Shown: positions 21,824 to 33,285 of the stretch, piece by piece
Numbering within the stretch: position 1 is the first letter of the stretch
How the letters are laid out: the number at the start of each line of letters is the position of its first letter
Source: Miscanthus floridulus
Taxonomy: Eukaryota > Streptophyta > Magnoliopsida > Poales > Poaceae
Length of the DNA: 64,000 nt
Reading direction: 5' to 3'
Assembly (NCBI RefSeq): GCF_019320115.1
Contig: NC_089584.1
Location: 74,958,791-75,022,790 of the forward strand
Made by a program: the position numbers and the translations under genes
The notes under the pieces: generated by a model
Databases searched by the model: none
What the model was told of the DNA's origin: nothing
What the model saw: only the letters and a program-made list of their open reading frames with translations

Positions 21824-23210
21824 GTCTCCTCTAATGATACTTCTCGGGGGAAGGAGGTGGTGAATGCCGAGGCGGGCAGCACCATGGAGCAGCCAGCTCT
21901 AACCTCTGGTGAGGGAAGCTCGGCCCTCATGCGGGTACAACCCGAGCCCCGTGGGTAGGATCACAGGCACGTCTTGTGGCAGAGCCAGGACGACCCTGAG
22001 GGGGAGCCTCTATTCGCCCTCGAGGATGCGGCCGAGGGGGCACTGGAGCTCCTTCGAGTAATACCATCGCCTGGCGGAGCAGTCGCTGTGGACAACGCTG
22101 TCCGTTATGGCTAACGATCTGCCCGGCGTTGCCCAGGTGCGCGCTTTCTTTTCTCGTGCAGTGTCGTCTTTTTCCTAAGTTTTCTCGCAGTGCCTGACGT
22201 TCATTCTGCCTATCTAGGAGCTTGAGGCCCAGCCCCTCGAGAAGTCATTGTTCCTCTAGCGGAAGAGGGACATCTAGGACCAGCTCCAACGGTAGAAGGA
22301 CTTGCTCGCCCATGCCAACGAGCTTCTGTCAGTGCAGAGTGTGGAGGTGGAGGACCTCTGCCTTCGCTATGCTGATATGACAGCCGAGGTGGCCATGGCT
22401 CGGGAGCAGGCCGCCCCTTTGGCGGCGCGGATCAAGGAGCTGGAGGAGGAGCTGACCCGGGTGGCCGGCGAGCGGGACATCTTTAGGTCCCAGGCTGAAG
22501 AAGCGACGGTCTTTGCCAAGGCCATCGCTAGGCAGCTAGGGACGGAGCAGGGCGCACACCTGCTGACAAAAGGCACCCTAGCAGAGGCCCTCAAAGTGGC
22601 CGAGGCCTCCTAGGTCAAGGCCTTAGGCTGGAAGGAAAAGGTCGAGGCCTCTCAGGCCGAGGTCAAAAGCGAGAAAGAGAAAGTCGAGGGTGAGTCACAT
22701 AGGCCTTCGCCCCTTGTTTGGCTTATTTCCTTTTGTGCTTAACCCCGTCCCACTTGTCTTGACGTAGGGTTGGAGAAGGAGGTCTCCCGGGTAGCTGAGG
22801 CCTCTGTTGAAGTGCAGGCGGTGATCGAAGCCGAGATTGGGGAGCACAACATGTTGCAGAGCGCCGCCCGTACCACCTACGAGACCCTGGAGATCGAGGG
22901 GGTCGAGTTGGGCAGCTCCCTTGGGAGCCACTTGATCGCATTGAGCAGCCAAGTGCGTGAGCGACTCCGAGGGGTGCTGCATACGGGCATCAAGCGCACC
23001 CTAGCCATCGTCTCCTCACACTACGCTGGCATCGACCTCGAGGCTGTCAACAACGGCTACGTCTTGGCTGAGGATGATGAAGAGGCCGATGAGGAGGTAG
23101 CAAAGCTAATGGAGGCAGCTAAGGGCCCCGGTACGGCATTGGCCAAGCTGTTCGAAGAGGAGGTGGTTCCTCCGACACCGTCCTCCAATGCTGGTGACCC
23201 TAAGCCTTGA
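21824..23210 (+). pseudogene. Antisense gene of the Tat element, 3' half (coiled-coil region)
   Basis: This continues the frame interrupted at 6550, starting with Val-Ser-Ser-Asn. A TAG lies near 21957 and a TAA-type break near 22111. Canonical introns are suggested at about 22135-22217 (gtgcgc to atctag) and 22690-22767 (gtgagt to acgtag). The region 22302-22613 is strongly coiled-coil (ARIKELEEELTRVAGERD). The exon at 22770-23208 has a helical segment (LSSQVRERLRGVLHTGIKRT) and ends at a TGA at 23208. The C-terminal coiled-coil layout is typical of PF04195-type proteins. It is convergent with pol, which ends at 23805. Confidence 0.72.
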
Positions 23211-23804
23211 CCTAGGCCAATAGGGGCCATGTAAATAGATTAGGGTGATTATTGTACCATAACGCTTGTGGTCGTCGAAGCCTTTATAAAGTACTTAAGC
23301 ATCTATGCTTTTTAATCATTTTTTATTGTATTTTTGAGCCTCTGCCCTCTGTCTCGTCTCTGAACATATCTCTTGCAAAAAACTTCCTCGGAGCCTAAGC
23401 TGCCCCTCGAGCAAAAGGTGGTGAGGGAGTGCCGTAGCCCGGAGGCGTAGGCTATCTCGCAGCTCGACCGGCCTTTTGGCCCTAAGACAGACTTTCGATC
23501 TTTAGGTTTTTTATAATCGATTTATCAGAGCACGCTAGAGAGTTTATCAGTGCCGTAGTCTGGGACTTAGGGGGGTCCCCCTTTCTAGCCCCCGAGGGAG
23601 GCTCAATTCTGCAGAGGCAGAGCTAAGTCCTGTTCGAGCCCCATGGTGGGCACCTCTACAGAGGCAGAGCTGAGTCTCCCTTATAGCGTTATCATAATGT
23701 CGATCCCCATCGATGGGCTCGGGGGGTTTTCTCGAAAAATTAGAACAACTAAAGAACGTTTCTTAATTGTATTCCAAGAAATAATGTATACAATGCTTGG
23801 AAAT
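23211..23804. other. Convergent intergenic region of the Tat element
   Basis: This separates the plus-strand antisense gene from the minus-strand pol end. An AT-rich stretch near 23290-23335 could carry polyadenylation signals for the plus-strand gene. No other gene is supported. Confidence 0.5.
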
Positions 23805-26800
23805 TTAAGGGTAGAAGTGACGTAGCTATTCTATGTTCCAAGCATTGGTGAGGATTTTGCCCTTCTCGTTGGCTAGCTTGTAGGTCCTAGGCTTTAGCAC
23901 TTGGGCGATGATGTACGGTCCTTCCCATGGCGGCGTCGGCTTGTAGCAGCCCTTATTGCTCTGCCTCAGTCTCAGCACCAGATCGCCCACCTTTAGGTTT
24001 TGGCTTTGAATGCACTGGGCTTGATAGCATCGTAGGGCTTGCTGGTACTTGGCCGAATGTTGCAGCGCAACGTCTTGGGCTTCCTCCAGTTGGTCGAGGG
24101 CGTCTTCGTGGGCAGTGCGGTTGCTTTGCTCGTTGTAGGCCTATAGTCTCGGGGAACCATACTCCAAGTCAGTGGGGAGGATGGCCTTGGCTCCATAGAC
24201 CAGGAAGAATGGTGTGAACCCTGTGGCTTGACTCAGGGTGTTCCTCAGGCTCCAGATGACCGACAGGAGTTCGGCAAGCCATTTCTTGCCAAATTTCTTC
24301 AACCGGTTGCATATTCTTGGCTTGAGGCCTTGTAGGATCATGCCGTTGGCACGCTCTACTTGGCCGTTTGTCCTAGGGTGTCCTATGGCTGACCAGGCCA
24401 CACAGATGTGGTGGTCATCGTAGAACATTAGGAACTTGTGGCCGGTGAATTGCGTCCCGTTGTCAGTGATGATGGTGTTTGGAACCCCAAACCTATGGAT
24501 GATATCAGTGAAGAACAGCACCGCTTGCTTAGATTTGATTTGATTGATCGAACGAGCCTTGATCCACTTGGAGAACTTATCAATCGCTACCAACAGATGG
24601 GTATAGCCCCCGAGGGCCTTCTGCAAAGGCCCAACCATGTCGAGCCCCCATACGGTGAATGGCCATGTAATGGGGATGGTTTGGAGGGCTTGGGCCAGGA
24701 GATGCGTCTATCACGCGTAGTACTGGCACCCCTCGTAGGAGTGTACGAGCTTGGTGGCGTCAGAAACCGCCGTTGGCCAGTAGAACCCTTAGTGGAAGGC
24801 ATTTTCGATGAGCGTCCAGGGCACTGCATGGTGCCCGCAGGCCCCCGTGTGCAAGTCCCAAAGTAGGGCTTGGCCTGCCTCGGTGGTGATGCATCGTTGG
24901 AGGACACCAGATGGGCTTCGCCTGTATAACTTGCCGTTGCTAAGGACGTAAGTTTTGGCTCGTCGCGCAAGCCATCGGGCTTTGGTCCTGTTTGTAGGAA
25001 GCTCTCCTCGAACAAGGCAATCAAGGAACGGGACTCACCAGTCCGTGCCCTGGTTGGCCTTGGGAGGCTCTGTGTTGACTTCCATGACCTCGAGCTCGGC
25101 CGAAGGGGTCTCGGTGATAGAGGGGGCCTCAGGCCCTGTGGTGGGCTCGACCGGCGGGCCCTCTTCCACCGCCAAGGCGTAGTCGATGGAAGGCTTGTGG
25201 AGGTCTCTGGCGAAGACGTTCGGGGGGACCGGGGCCCGTGCCGACACCATGTTTGCTAGTTCATCCACGGCCTCATTGAATTTTCACACGATGTGGTTGA
25301 GTTTGGGACCGTCGAACTTGTCTTCAAGGTGTCGTACCAGCTTACATTACGCCTCTATTTTAGGGTCATGGCAGTTCGACTCCTTCATCACTTGATCGAC
25401 GACGAGCTATGAATCACCCCGTACGTTGAGACGTCGTACTCCAAGTTCGATGGCGATCTGCAAGCCATTGATGAGGGCTTCATACTCGGCTGTGTTGTTG
25501 GAGGCAGTGAAGTGGAGGCGAATCATGTAGCGCATGTGCACTCCGAGGGGTGAGATGAAGAGCAGACCTGTATCTGCCCTAGTCTTCATTAGGGACCCGT
25601 CGAAGTACATGGTCCAGCATTCCGCCTAGACTTGAGTAGGTGGCAGTTGGGTGTCGGTCCACTCAGCCACAAAATCAGCCAAGACCAGAGATTTAATTGC
25701 TTTCTGAGGCACAAAAGACAGGGCTTCCCCCATGAGTTCGATGGCCCATTTGGCTATCCTACCCAAGGCCTCCCGATTATGTATTATCTCTCCTAGGGGG
25801 AAAGACAACACCACGATCACCGGGTGGGACTCGAAGTAGTGATGTAGCTTGCGTCGAGCCAAGACTATGGCATAGATTAGTTTCTGGATGTGGGGGTAGC
25901 GTGTCTTAGTCTCGGAGAGCACTTCACTAATGAAGTAAATAGGTCGTTGGATGGGTAGAGCATGTCCTTCTTCCTGCCTCCCAACCACCATGGCCGCGCT
26001 GACCACCTAGGTCATTGCGATGATGTAGAGTAAGAGGGCCTCGTCCTTGGCCGGCGATACTAGGACAGGAGGATTGGTGAGCAATGCCTTGAGCTTGGCG
26101 AGGGCTTCTTCGGCCTTGGGGGTCCAAGAAAAGCGTTCGGATTTTCTCAAGAGATGGTACAGAGGCAAGCCTTTTTCACCAAGGCGCGAGATGAAGCGGC
26201 TTACGGCCACAAGGCATCCCATGACCCTCTGTACTCCCTTGAGGTCTTGGATTGGTCCCATGTTGGTCACGACCGAGACCTTTTCTGAGTTGGCCTCGAT
26301 GCCGCGTTCCGAGACTATGAACCCCAAGAGCATGCCTCGAGGGACCCCGAAGACACACTTTTCAAGGTTGAGCTTGATGCCCTTCTCTTTGAGGCATTTG
26401 AAGGCTATCTCTAAGTCATTGATGAGATTGCTGGCCTTTGTGGACTTGACCATGATGTCGTCCACGTAGGCCTCGACGGTTTGCCCGATGTGCTCGCCAA
26501 AGACCTAGGTCATGCACCGCTAGAATGTGGCCCCTTTGTTTTTGAGGCCGAACGGCATGGTCACATAGCAGTACATACCAAATAGTGTGATGAAAGAAGT
26601 CACGAGCTGGTCGGACTCTTTCATCTTGATTTGATGGTAACTGGAATACGCATCAAGGAAGGATAGGGTTTCGCATCCCGCAGTGGAGTCAACGATTTGG
26701 TCGATTCATGGTAATGGGAAAGGGACTTTTGGGCATGCCTTATTCAAACCGGTGTAGTCTACACACATCCTCCACTTCCCTTTTTTCTTCTTAACTAATA

Positions 26801-27742
26801 CAAGATTAGCAACCACTCTGCATGGGACACTTCCTTGATGAATCTAGCTGCCAAAAGCTTCAGCAGCTCCTCGCCGATGGCCCTACGCTTTTCCTCATCG
26901 AATCAGCACAGGCGCTGCCTCACCGGTCTAGAGCCGGCCCAGATGTCCAAGGCATGCTCAGCGACTTCCCTCGGTATGCCTAGCATGTCCGAGGGACTCT
27001 ATGTGAATACATCGGCATTTGCACGAAGAAAGTCGACAAGCATGGCTTCCTATTTGCTGTCGAGGGTGGCACTGATCCTCAGCGCCTAGTCATTGGAGCC
27101 GGTGGGGTCGACCGGGACAAGCTTGATGGCCTCCATGGGCTCAAAAGTCCCGACATGACGCTTGGAGTCAGGCGCCTCGCTACCAAATCGGTCGAGGTCG
27201 ACGATGAGGGTCTCGGCCTCCATGAGAGCCTCGGTGTACTCGATGCATTCGACGTCGTAGTCATATGCATGCTCGTATGTGGACTCGACAGTGATGACGC
27301 CGTTGGGACCTGGCATCTTGAGCTTGAGGTAGGTGTAGTTGGGGACCGCCATGAACTTGGCGTAGCATGGCCGCCCCAGGATGGTGTGGTAGGTCCCCTT
27401 GAACCCAACCACCTTGAAGGTGAGGACCTCCTTATGGTAGTTGGAGGGAGTGCTGAAGCAAACAGGCAAGTCGATGTGCTCGAGGGGTCGCGTGCGTTTC
27501 CCCAGCACAATGCCGTGGAAAGGTGTGGCATCACCCCGGAGCTGCGACTGGTCGAGCTCTAGGAGCTCCAGGGTGTGGGCGTAGAGGATGTTAAGACTAC
27601 TACCTCCGTCCATCAACACCTTGGTGAGCCAGGTGTTGCTGATGATGGGGTCGATGACAAGTGGGTACTGCCCGGGGTTCAAGATGTAATCAGGGTGGTC
27701 ATCCCGATCAAAGGTGATCGCTTCCCGAGACCAGTCGAGGTA
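23805..27742 (-). pseudogene. Tat pol: protease, RT, RNase H, second (archaeal-type) RNase H and integrase
   Basis: Reading minus, the protease motif LMDGGSSLNIL lies near 27600. RT has SFLDAYSSYHQ near 26640 and AYVDDIMVK near 26465. The RT-linked RNase H is around 25630-26000. A second RNase H begins at about 25610 (MYFDGSL, NTAEYEALINGL), the Tat hallmark. Integrase spans about 24140-24900 with VAIDKFSKW, TDNGTQF and NGQVERANG carrying the D, D and E. The C-terminal frame ends with TAA at 23805-23807. Stops occur near 27083, 26004, 25623, 25404, 25035 and others, most being TAG. A one-base loss near 26810 shifts frame just before the RT core. Protease starts after a stop following the gag zinc-finger-like region. 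Confidence 0.9.
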
Positions 27743-29799
27743 TCAGGGAGTGGCCACCTTAACCGAGAAGACCTCCCGGCGTTCCCTCTTTTGCTGGCGT
27801 GCCGTAAGGCACGCTGAAGGTCCACCAAAGATCATGAAGGCGTTGTGCACCTCGGGGAACCCATCGTCCTTGTCGTCGTCCCTCTTTTTGGCATCATTGT
27901 TGGGGAGTCTGAGCTTGGTGTAGTAACGCTGGAGCATGGTGCACTCCTTGAGGGTGTGCTTCACCAGGCCCTAGTGGTAAGGGTAGGGCTTCTTAAGCAT
28001 ATCATCGAAGAGCCCGGGGCCTCTGGGGCTTCGAGGATTCTTGCGCTCTGTGGCCGCGACTAGGCCAGCCTCGAGGACCTCCTGCTTCCCCTGGTGACCC
28101 TTTTTCTTTTTCTTGGGGAGGTGGGAGGCCGAGGCCCTGGGGGCCTCATCCTTTCGCTTCCCCTTGGCGTCGTTGTCAGGGAAGATGGCCCCAACAGCCT
28201 CTTCACCCGAGGCAAAGTTGGTGGCGATGTCAAGGAGCATGGCCACCGAGGTTGGCACATTCCGGCCTAACTCTCGGACCAGGTCTCGGTAGGTGGTGCC
28301 GGAGAGGAAAGCCTGGACAATTTCTGAGTCACCGACGCTGGGCAACTTGGTGCATTGTTTGGAGAAGCGTCGGATGAAGTCTCGGAGAGACTCATCCGGC
28401 CCCTAGCGACAATTCTTGAGGTCTTAGGAGTTCCCGAGGCGCATGTATGTGCCCTGGAAATTCCCGACAAAGACCTTTATCAAGTCGCGCTAGTTGTGGA
28501 TCTATGAGGGAGGGAGGTGTTCGAGCCAGGCTCGCGCCGAGTCTAACAGGAACAATGGGAGGTTGCGGATGATGAGCAAGTCATCGTCCACGTCACCTAG
28601 TTGACAAGCCAGGCAATAATCAGCCAGCCACAGCTCAAGGTTGGTCTCGCCGCTGTACTTTGTGAGGTTGGCCGGTTGTCGAAACTGGGCCAGAAATGAG
28701 CGCCGCGGATGGCTCTACTAAAGACTCGAGGGCCAGGTGGCCCAGGAGAAGGACTGCGGTCCTCCCCACTATCGTAGCGACTGCCTCGGTGCAGTTGGTA
28801 GCCTTGGGTAGGCCCCTCATTATCGTGGCATCGTCGCCTACTGACCACATCGTGGTCACCTTGCGCCTCACATCGGTCGCCGAGGCGGTCGTGCACCGAG
28901 GGGACCCTATTGGCCGTCGGTGCCCGAGCAGGCTCGAGACGAATCGAGGCCTCCCTATCCTACCAAGGTGGTGCCATGGGAAGTTCCAAGGCACCTCCGC
29001 ACCATCGAGAGGTGGAACTCTCGGCCTGCTGCATCGCGGCAGTCTCGAGGAGGTCTCGGAGCTCGCCGCGGGCCTGCCACCCCTCCAAAGTAGAGGGCTC
29101 GGGCATCGTCCAGAGTAGCATCACCGCTGCCGCGACATTCTGGCTAGCGCGATGGAAAATAGGGGGTTGATCGTCCCCTTCGTCGTTGTTGATGTGGCGG
29201 TTGACGTCACGAGCCCTCCGCCGGGCTGCTCCGCCATCACCGCGACCCCGTTGCTCTTGCTTGAGAGTGTCTTGGAGCTACTACAGAAGGAGCCAGTCTT
29301 GTTCGACCTTGTCCTAAAGCTCACGGAGCTGCTCCAGGTCCATACGTTGAAGTTCCTCGGGGGCAAGGTCCTCGTTCCGCATAGCCCGAGGCTCAACGCA
29401 TGGAGGTGCGGCACCGCCTGCCCCCTCGAGGGGCAGGAAGCGAGAACCTACCGCTTTGTCCCCATCGCCTGTGCTCGGCATCCCGAGCTCGACGTGGAAG
29501 CACTCACGAGTGGGGTCATAAGTGCCTTCATCATCAGAGTCGGAGAAGCCAAAGCAGTAGTCGCTCGCGGCCAGGAAGTAATGCATAACTTCGAGGTCGT
29601 GAAGCTCGAAGAAGTCCACTCTAGCCCACTCCTTGTCCTCCTCCGAGGAGTCAGCGTGGGTGTGGGTCGGAGTCGCAGCGTCGAGGTTAAGGGCGAAGCG
29701 TTGGTGGTGTCCTAAGGACTCCGTGGGAGCGGAAGCGTAGGTGGAAGCATAGGTGGCGGCGGTATTGCCAAACCCGAAGGGGTACAGGGATGGTGCCAT
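27743..29799 (-). pseudogene. Tat gag, degraded
   Basis: The likely start is the ATG at 29797-29799, beginning an acidic N-terminal region. The central gag domain can be followed around 28300-28650 through several TAG stops; it includes an ARAWLEHLPP-like motif near 28520. The basic stretch KKKKKGHQGK lies near 28100. The C-terminal part (27743-27964) has the HTLKECTMLQRYY pattern that precedes protease in Tat elements. At least one frame change separates 29799 from 28345, so no intact Gag can be made. It lies just downstream of the primer-binding site, as expected for orientation. Confidence 0.75.
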
Positions 29800-30257
29800 C
29801 GTCGGGCTTCACTCCACCGACGTTGACTCCTCAGGAGGTGGCGGGGTAGAGCTTGGTGATAGGGCGTCGCTGCGCGCCATCGGTGTCTTTCCCTTGCCCA
29901 GGCTTAAGCTAGATAGGTCCCCAACTAGGGACTCTGTACCAGTAGCCGGGCGTGGGGTGCCAGTGGAGCGTGGTGCATCGCCCTAAGCTTGCGCGGTGTC
30001 AGGGTGGTCCCGCCCACATTGTGCCTGGTGAGCGTGATGAGAGCGGCGACCCAGGTGCTACCTACGCCTAGGCTACTGGTGCATGGGGTCGTCATTGGTC
30101 GGTGGGGCTCTAGGTGTGAGGAGTATCATATCGTACTCATGTCCTAGAGACATGAACTCTAGGCTCCCAAACCAGATCACTGTGCCGAGACGCAGTGGTC
30201 GCATGGGGTTTGCCATCCAGAACTTGTCGGGATGACGAGGCTGACACGCAGTAGGGC
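29800..30257 (-). other. Tat leader between primer site and gag, no gene seen
   Basis: No convincing ORF is present. The position, between the primer-binding region and the gag ATG, fits an untranslated leader. Confidence 0.55.
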
Positions 30258-30276
30258 CCCTACCTAGCGTGCCAAC
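30258..30276 (-). other. Primer-binding region of the Tat element
   Basis: Reading minus directly inside the 5' LTR, the sequence starts GTTGGCACGCTAGGTAGGGG. The position fits a primer-binding site with a TGGCAC-type start. I cannot name the tRNA with confidence. Confidence 0.6.
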
Positions 30277-31905
30277 TGTTAGTGTTTTGGATCGGCGATC
30301 CCTCAACCAACTAGTGAAAATGTACTACGTGTCCCTAATCCTGGATGGTGATGCAAAGAGACACAAGGTTTATACTGGTTTAGGCAATAGGTGCCCTACA
30401 TCTAGTCTGAGAGATCGATCTTGTATTCCTTGCACCGAGGTGCTTGTAGTAGGGGTTTACAAGCTAGGCGAGAGACGGAGCTAGTCCCAGGTCTCTACGT
30501 GGAGTGGCGTGAATTGCTTGAGATGTTGATCTTAGGCAGCGGGGAAGCGTGCATATTACAGAGTGTTGCCCATTGCTTGCGCGTGTGTGTTTGAATCTTC
30601 GTCTGTCTGTGCGTGCATCTATGCGTGAGCTCGTGTGTCTATGTTCCCTCCTCTAGAAATGGCCCCGGTCACTCCCTTTTATAGTTGAAGGGGGGACAGG
30701 GGTGATACATGTGTTTGCTACACAGCATTTTGTGAGCGGAGGTGGCGTGTCCGAGCCCTATAGCTTGCCACTGTGGCAGCATAGTCGACAAAGCGGTCTT
30801 GTCCTTGATGCATTGGAGCAACGCGCTGGTCACGCCCGATCCTGTGCGACGTGGGAGCTCCAGTGATAGCTTGACACAGGGCATGGCGGACGACGTGCCA
30901 ATCGCTGTATGGCAATAGCGTAGAGAGCCAAGGCTCAGTCGGTGACGAGGCCAAACCATCGTGGGGGCTCGGTGGGCGCGAATCCCAAGGCTGCCGAGAC
31001 CCTAAAGCGGATTGCCCATGCTCGGAGGGAGCAGTTGGTCCCGTACACTGATTCCGAGGCTACAGGGACCCGAACTTAACTCCCCACACCGCGCTGTCCT
31101 CAGAGCAGTTGGGGTTAGGTAGCACAGTGCAGCATGGGCGTCAGTCGTGGGCATAGTGCCGAGCACAGGGGCTGGTAACCCCTGCCCCGTCCCGTCCCGG
31201 ATGACATGGTGTTGATGCGACTCCCATTTCGTTGGTCACTCTGCTGTGTTGAGCCATCGTCCGGCTGACATCGCGGGAGAGGTTAGTCGCGTTAGTTGGA
31301 CGTGACGTTCTGTTAGGGAAATCGATCGAGGTGGAGGCGATGGGGCTATCGCCGAGCCGGCCTCGAGCGAGGCGGAGAATCGGTACCTCATCTGAGGCTT
31401 TACATGCGGGGCCTCGAGCGAGACAGAGAATTGGTACCCCGTCCGAGGCCTTATGTGTAGGGCCTCGAGTGAGACAGAGAATCGGTTCCTTGTCCGAGGC
31501 CTTACGTGCGGGGCCTCGAGCGAGACAGAGAATCAGTTCCCCATCCGAGGCCTTATGTGCGGGGCCTCGAGCGAGGAGGAGAATTGGCACCCTGTCCGAG
31601 GCCTTATGTGTGGGGCCTCGAGCGAGACGGAGAATCGGTTCCACGTCCGAGGTCTTACGTGCGGGGCCTTGAGCGAGATGGAGAATCGGTTCCCCGTCCG
31701 AGGCCTTACGTGCGAGGCCTCGAGCGAGATGGAGAATCGGTTCCCCATCCGAGGCCTTACGTGCGGGGCCTCGAGCGAGACGGAGAATCGGTAGCCTCGG
31801 ACAAGGTGGGGGTTAGCTGGTAGTTGTCTCTTGGCTTTGATTATTACAGGGTCTAAGCTATTTTTCGGTTTTTGCTTAGGGGACTCCTTTTTATAGTACC
31901 CGACA
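30277..31905 (-). repeat. 5' LTR of the Tat element (1629 bp)
   Basis: It matches 667-2438. It begins with TGTTAGTGTTTTGG where the other LTR has TGTCGGTATTTTGG, and it ends CCGACA before GTTAG. It contains nine 51-bp tandem units against ten plus one displaced unit in the other LTR. Confidence 0.93.
31366..31800. repeat. 51-bp tandem repeat array in the Tat 5' LTR
   Basis: Nine units at 51-bp spacing follow the 'gagaat' anchor at 31375, 31426, 31477, 31528, 31579, 31630, 31681, 31732 and 31783. The overlapping ORFs on both strands come from the period being divisible by three. Confidence 0.95.
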
Positions 31906-31910
31906 GTTAG
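31906..31910. repeat. Target site duplication GTTAG, right copy (Tat element)
   Basis: It matches 662-666 exactly. Confidence 0.9.
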
Positions 31911-32285
31911 TAACATTGCTTAGTTTGTGTAGCTAAGTATTTTGCGCTCTCTAATTTGGCATTAATTGCCTTGTTATTGAGCATTGCTAGTGAACTTAGG
32001 AGCTTTGTGCTTTTGCTTACTAGATTATGTAGGAGCTTTCTCGTTTGTGTAAAGTACTAGTTGCATAGGTTTGTGTGACCTTGCAAGCTAGATTGGTTAG
32101 GTGAGCTCTATCTAGCCCAAGACCTTCGTTGCCTAATTAGGATCTTTTTAAGGTGCTTGAGAACTTAGATAGAGGGGTGTAGTCTTGCCTAGACCGATAA
32201 TTTTAATTCCGTATTTATTTCGGTTAGCTGGCGCGATTAATTTTAGAAAGAACTATTCACCCTCCTAGTCCGCCATTTCGACCCT
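31911..32285. repeat. Right remnant of the SIRE/Copia-like repeat
   Basis: This continues 1-661 once the Tat element is removed. The end, with 'ggttagctggcgcgatta' and then 'ctattcaccctcctagtccg', resembles the 3' end of SIRE-type Copia LTRs. No primer-binding site follows at 32286, so it may be a solo or truncated LTR. The assignment is from memory and tentative. Confidence 0.4.
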
Positions 32286-32290
32286 ATAGC

Positions 32291-32520
32291 GAGGCTTGCT
32301 AGAGCAGGTGGACTCCTCCCGACGCGGACTCATCCCAACGAGAGCCCTTGCGGCGGACTCCTTCGGCACTCCCTGGACTGCTCCTCGATGAGGCTTGCGA
32401 GGGCGGGCTCCTTCTCCCAATGTGGACTCCTCTGGCACTCCCTGGATTGCTCCCCAAAGAGGCTTGCGGGGGTGGGCTCCTCCTCCCAATGCGGACTCGT
32501 CCCCACCGTTGTTAGTGTCT
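32291..32520. repeat. Short tandem repeat, 69-bp unit
   Basis: 'gaggcttgcg' starts at 32390 and 32459, giving a 69-bp period with shared 'ggcactccctgga'. A diverged third copy starts near 32291. The stretch 32521-32803 holds AT-rich sequence and a GAGGGCTCC-type inverted remnant but no gene. Confidence 0.7.
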
Positions 32521-32803
32521 ATTAAAAAGGTCATGTGTGTCCCATGTATCCTGCGCCAGACGAGCACTGAGGATTGAAAAACAAAGAATGACGGGTGGGT
32601 CCTACGTGTCAGTGTCGATTAAAAAGGATTTAAGATCTCTAATTCGAGGGCTCCTACTAGGGTAGATGCAAAAAGCAGGCCCTCAAAAATGAGAGGGAGC
32701 CCTCAAATTAAAAGTAGATACCCTGATTTGGAGGCCCTTGCTAGAGTTGCTCTTGGTGTCTCTTGGATTGGAGAAATATTAGCTCTCATACATGAAACAT
32801 CAC

Positions 32804-32943
32804 TCCGTTCCAAATTGTAAGTCACTTTAACTTTTTTTATACATTAATTTTACTACGTATAAAGATATAATGTATGCCTAGATACCTACTAAAATTTATG
32901 TATAAAAAAAGATAAAATGACTTATATTTTAGAACGTATGGAC
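32804..32943. mobile_element. Stowaway-like MITE, degraded
   Basis: Left 'ctccgttccaaattgtaagtc' wording and right 'gacttatattttagaacg' form imperfect terminal inverted repeats of the common grass Tc1/mariner Stowaway type (CTCCCTCCGTTCCAAAT). It is about 140 bp and AT-rich with no ORF. Confidence 0.75.
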
Positions 32944-33285
32944 TAACTTTTTTTGGTGTGACTTTTTTTTAGTGTGACTACTATGTTGTGTACCTATATT
33001 ACTGTTGCTCTAAGAAGACGGTGGAAAAATGGACGAAGAGCCCTGTGAAGAACAATGTAGAGAATGGAAAAAACAATTGGTAAGATTTGGAAGCCCTGCC
33101 TTCCTACCGGAACTCGACTTAATCAAATGGAAATGAGAAATTGTCTTCTCCCAAAATCAATCGAATAGTTGTTTAATCATTTAATGGTGTGGAAAAACAT
33201 TCTTTTCATACTTCTGCATCTCCCAACATGCGAGAAAATAGGGATGGGATGGGGCTCTTGCGTTAATAACTTTGTTTTGTATTGA

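Larger units (their letters stand above)
667..31905 (-). mobile_element. Tat-lineage Ty3/gypsy LTR retrotransposon, minus orientation, with nested Tekay-1
   Basis: The element has two LTRs (667-2438 and 30277-31905), a GTTAG duplication, minus-strand gag, protease, RT, RNase H, a second archaeal-type RNase H and integrase, and a plus-strand antisense gene between integrase and the 3' LTR. The second RNase H and the antisense gene are hallmarks of the Tat lineage (Retand/Grande/RIRE2 relatives). Without the nested Tekay-1 (6551-21823 including one ATTTG copy) it is about 15.97 kb. Pol is close to full length but has several in-frame stops and at least one frameshift near 26810, so this copy is not autonomous. 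Confidence 0.93.

Noticed and set aside
28696..29715. Plus-strand ORFs of 140 and 187 residues opposite Tat gag
   Set aside because: They are shadows of the minus-strand gag coding region and have no domain of their own.
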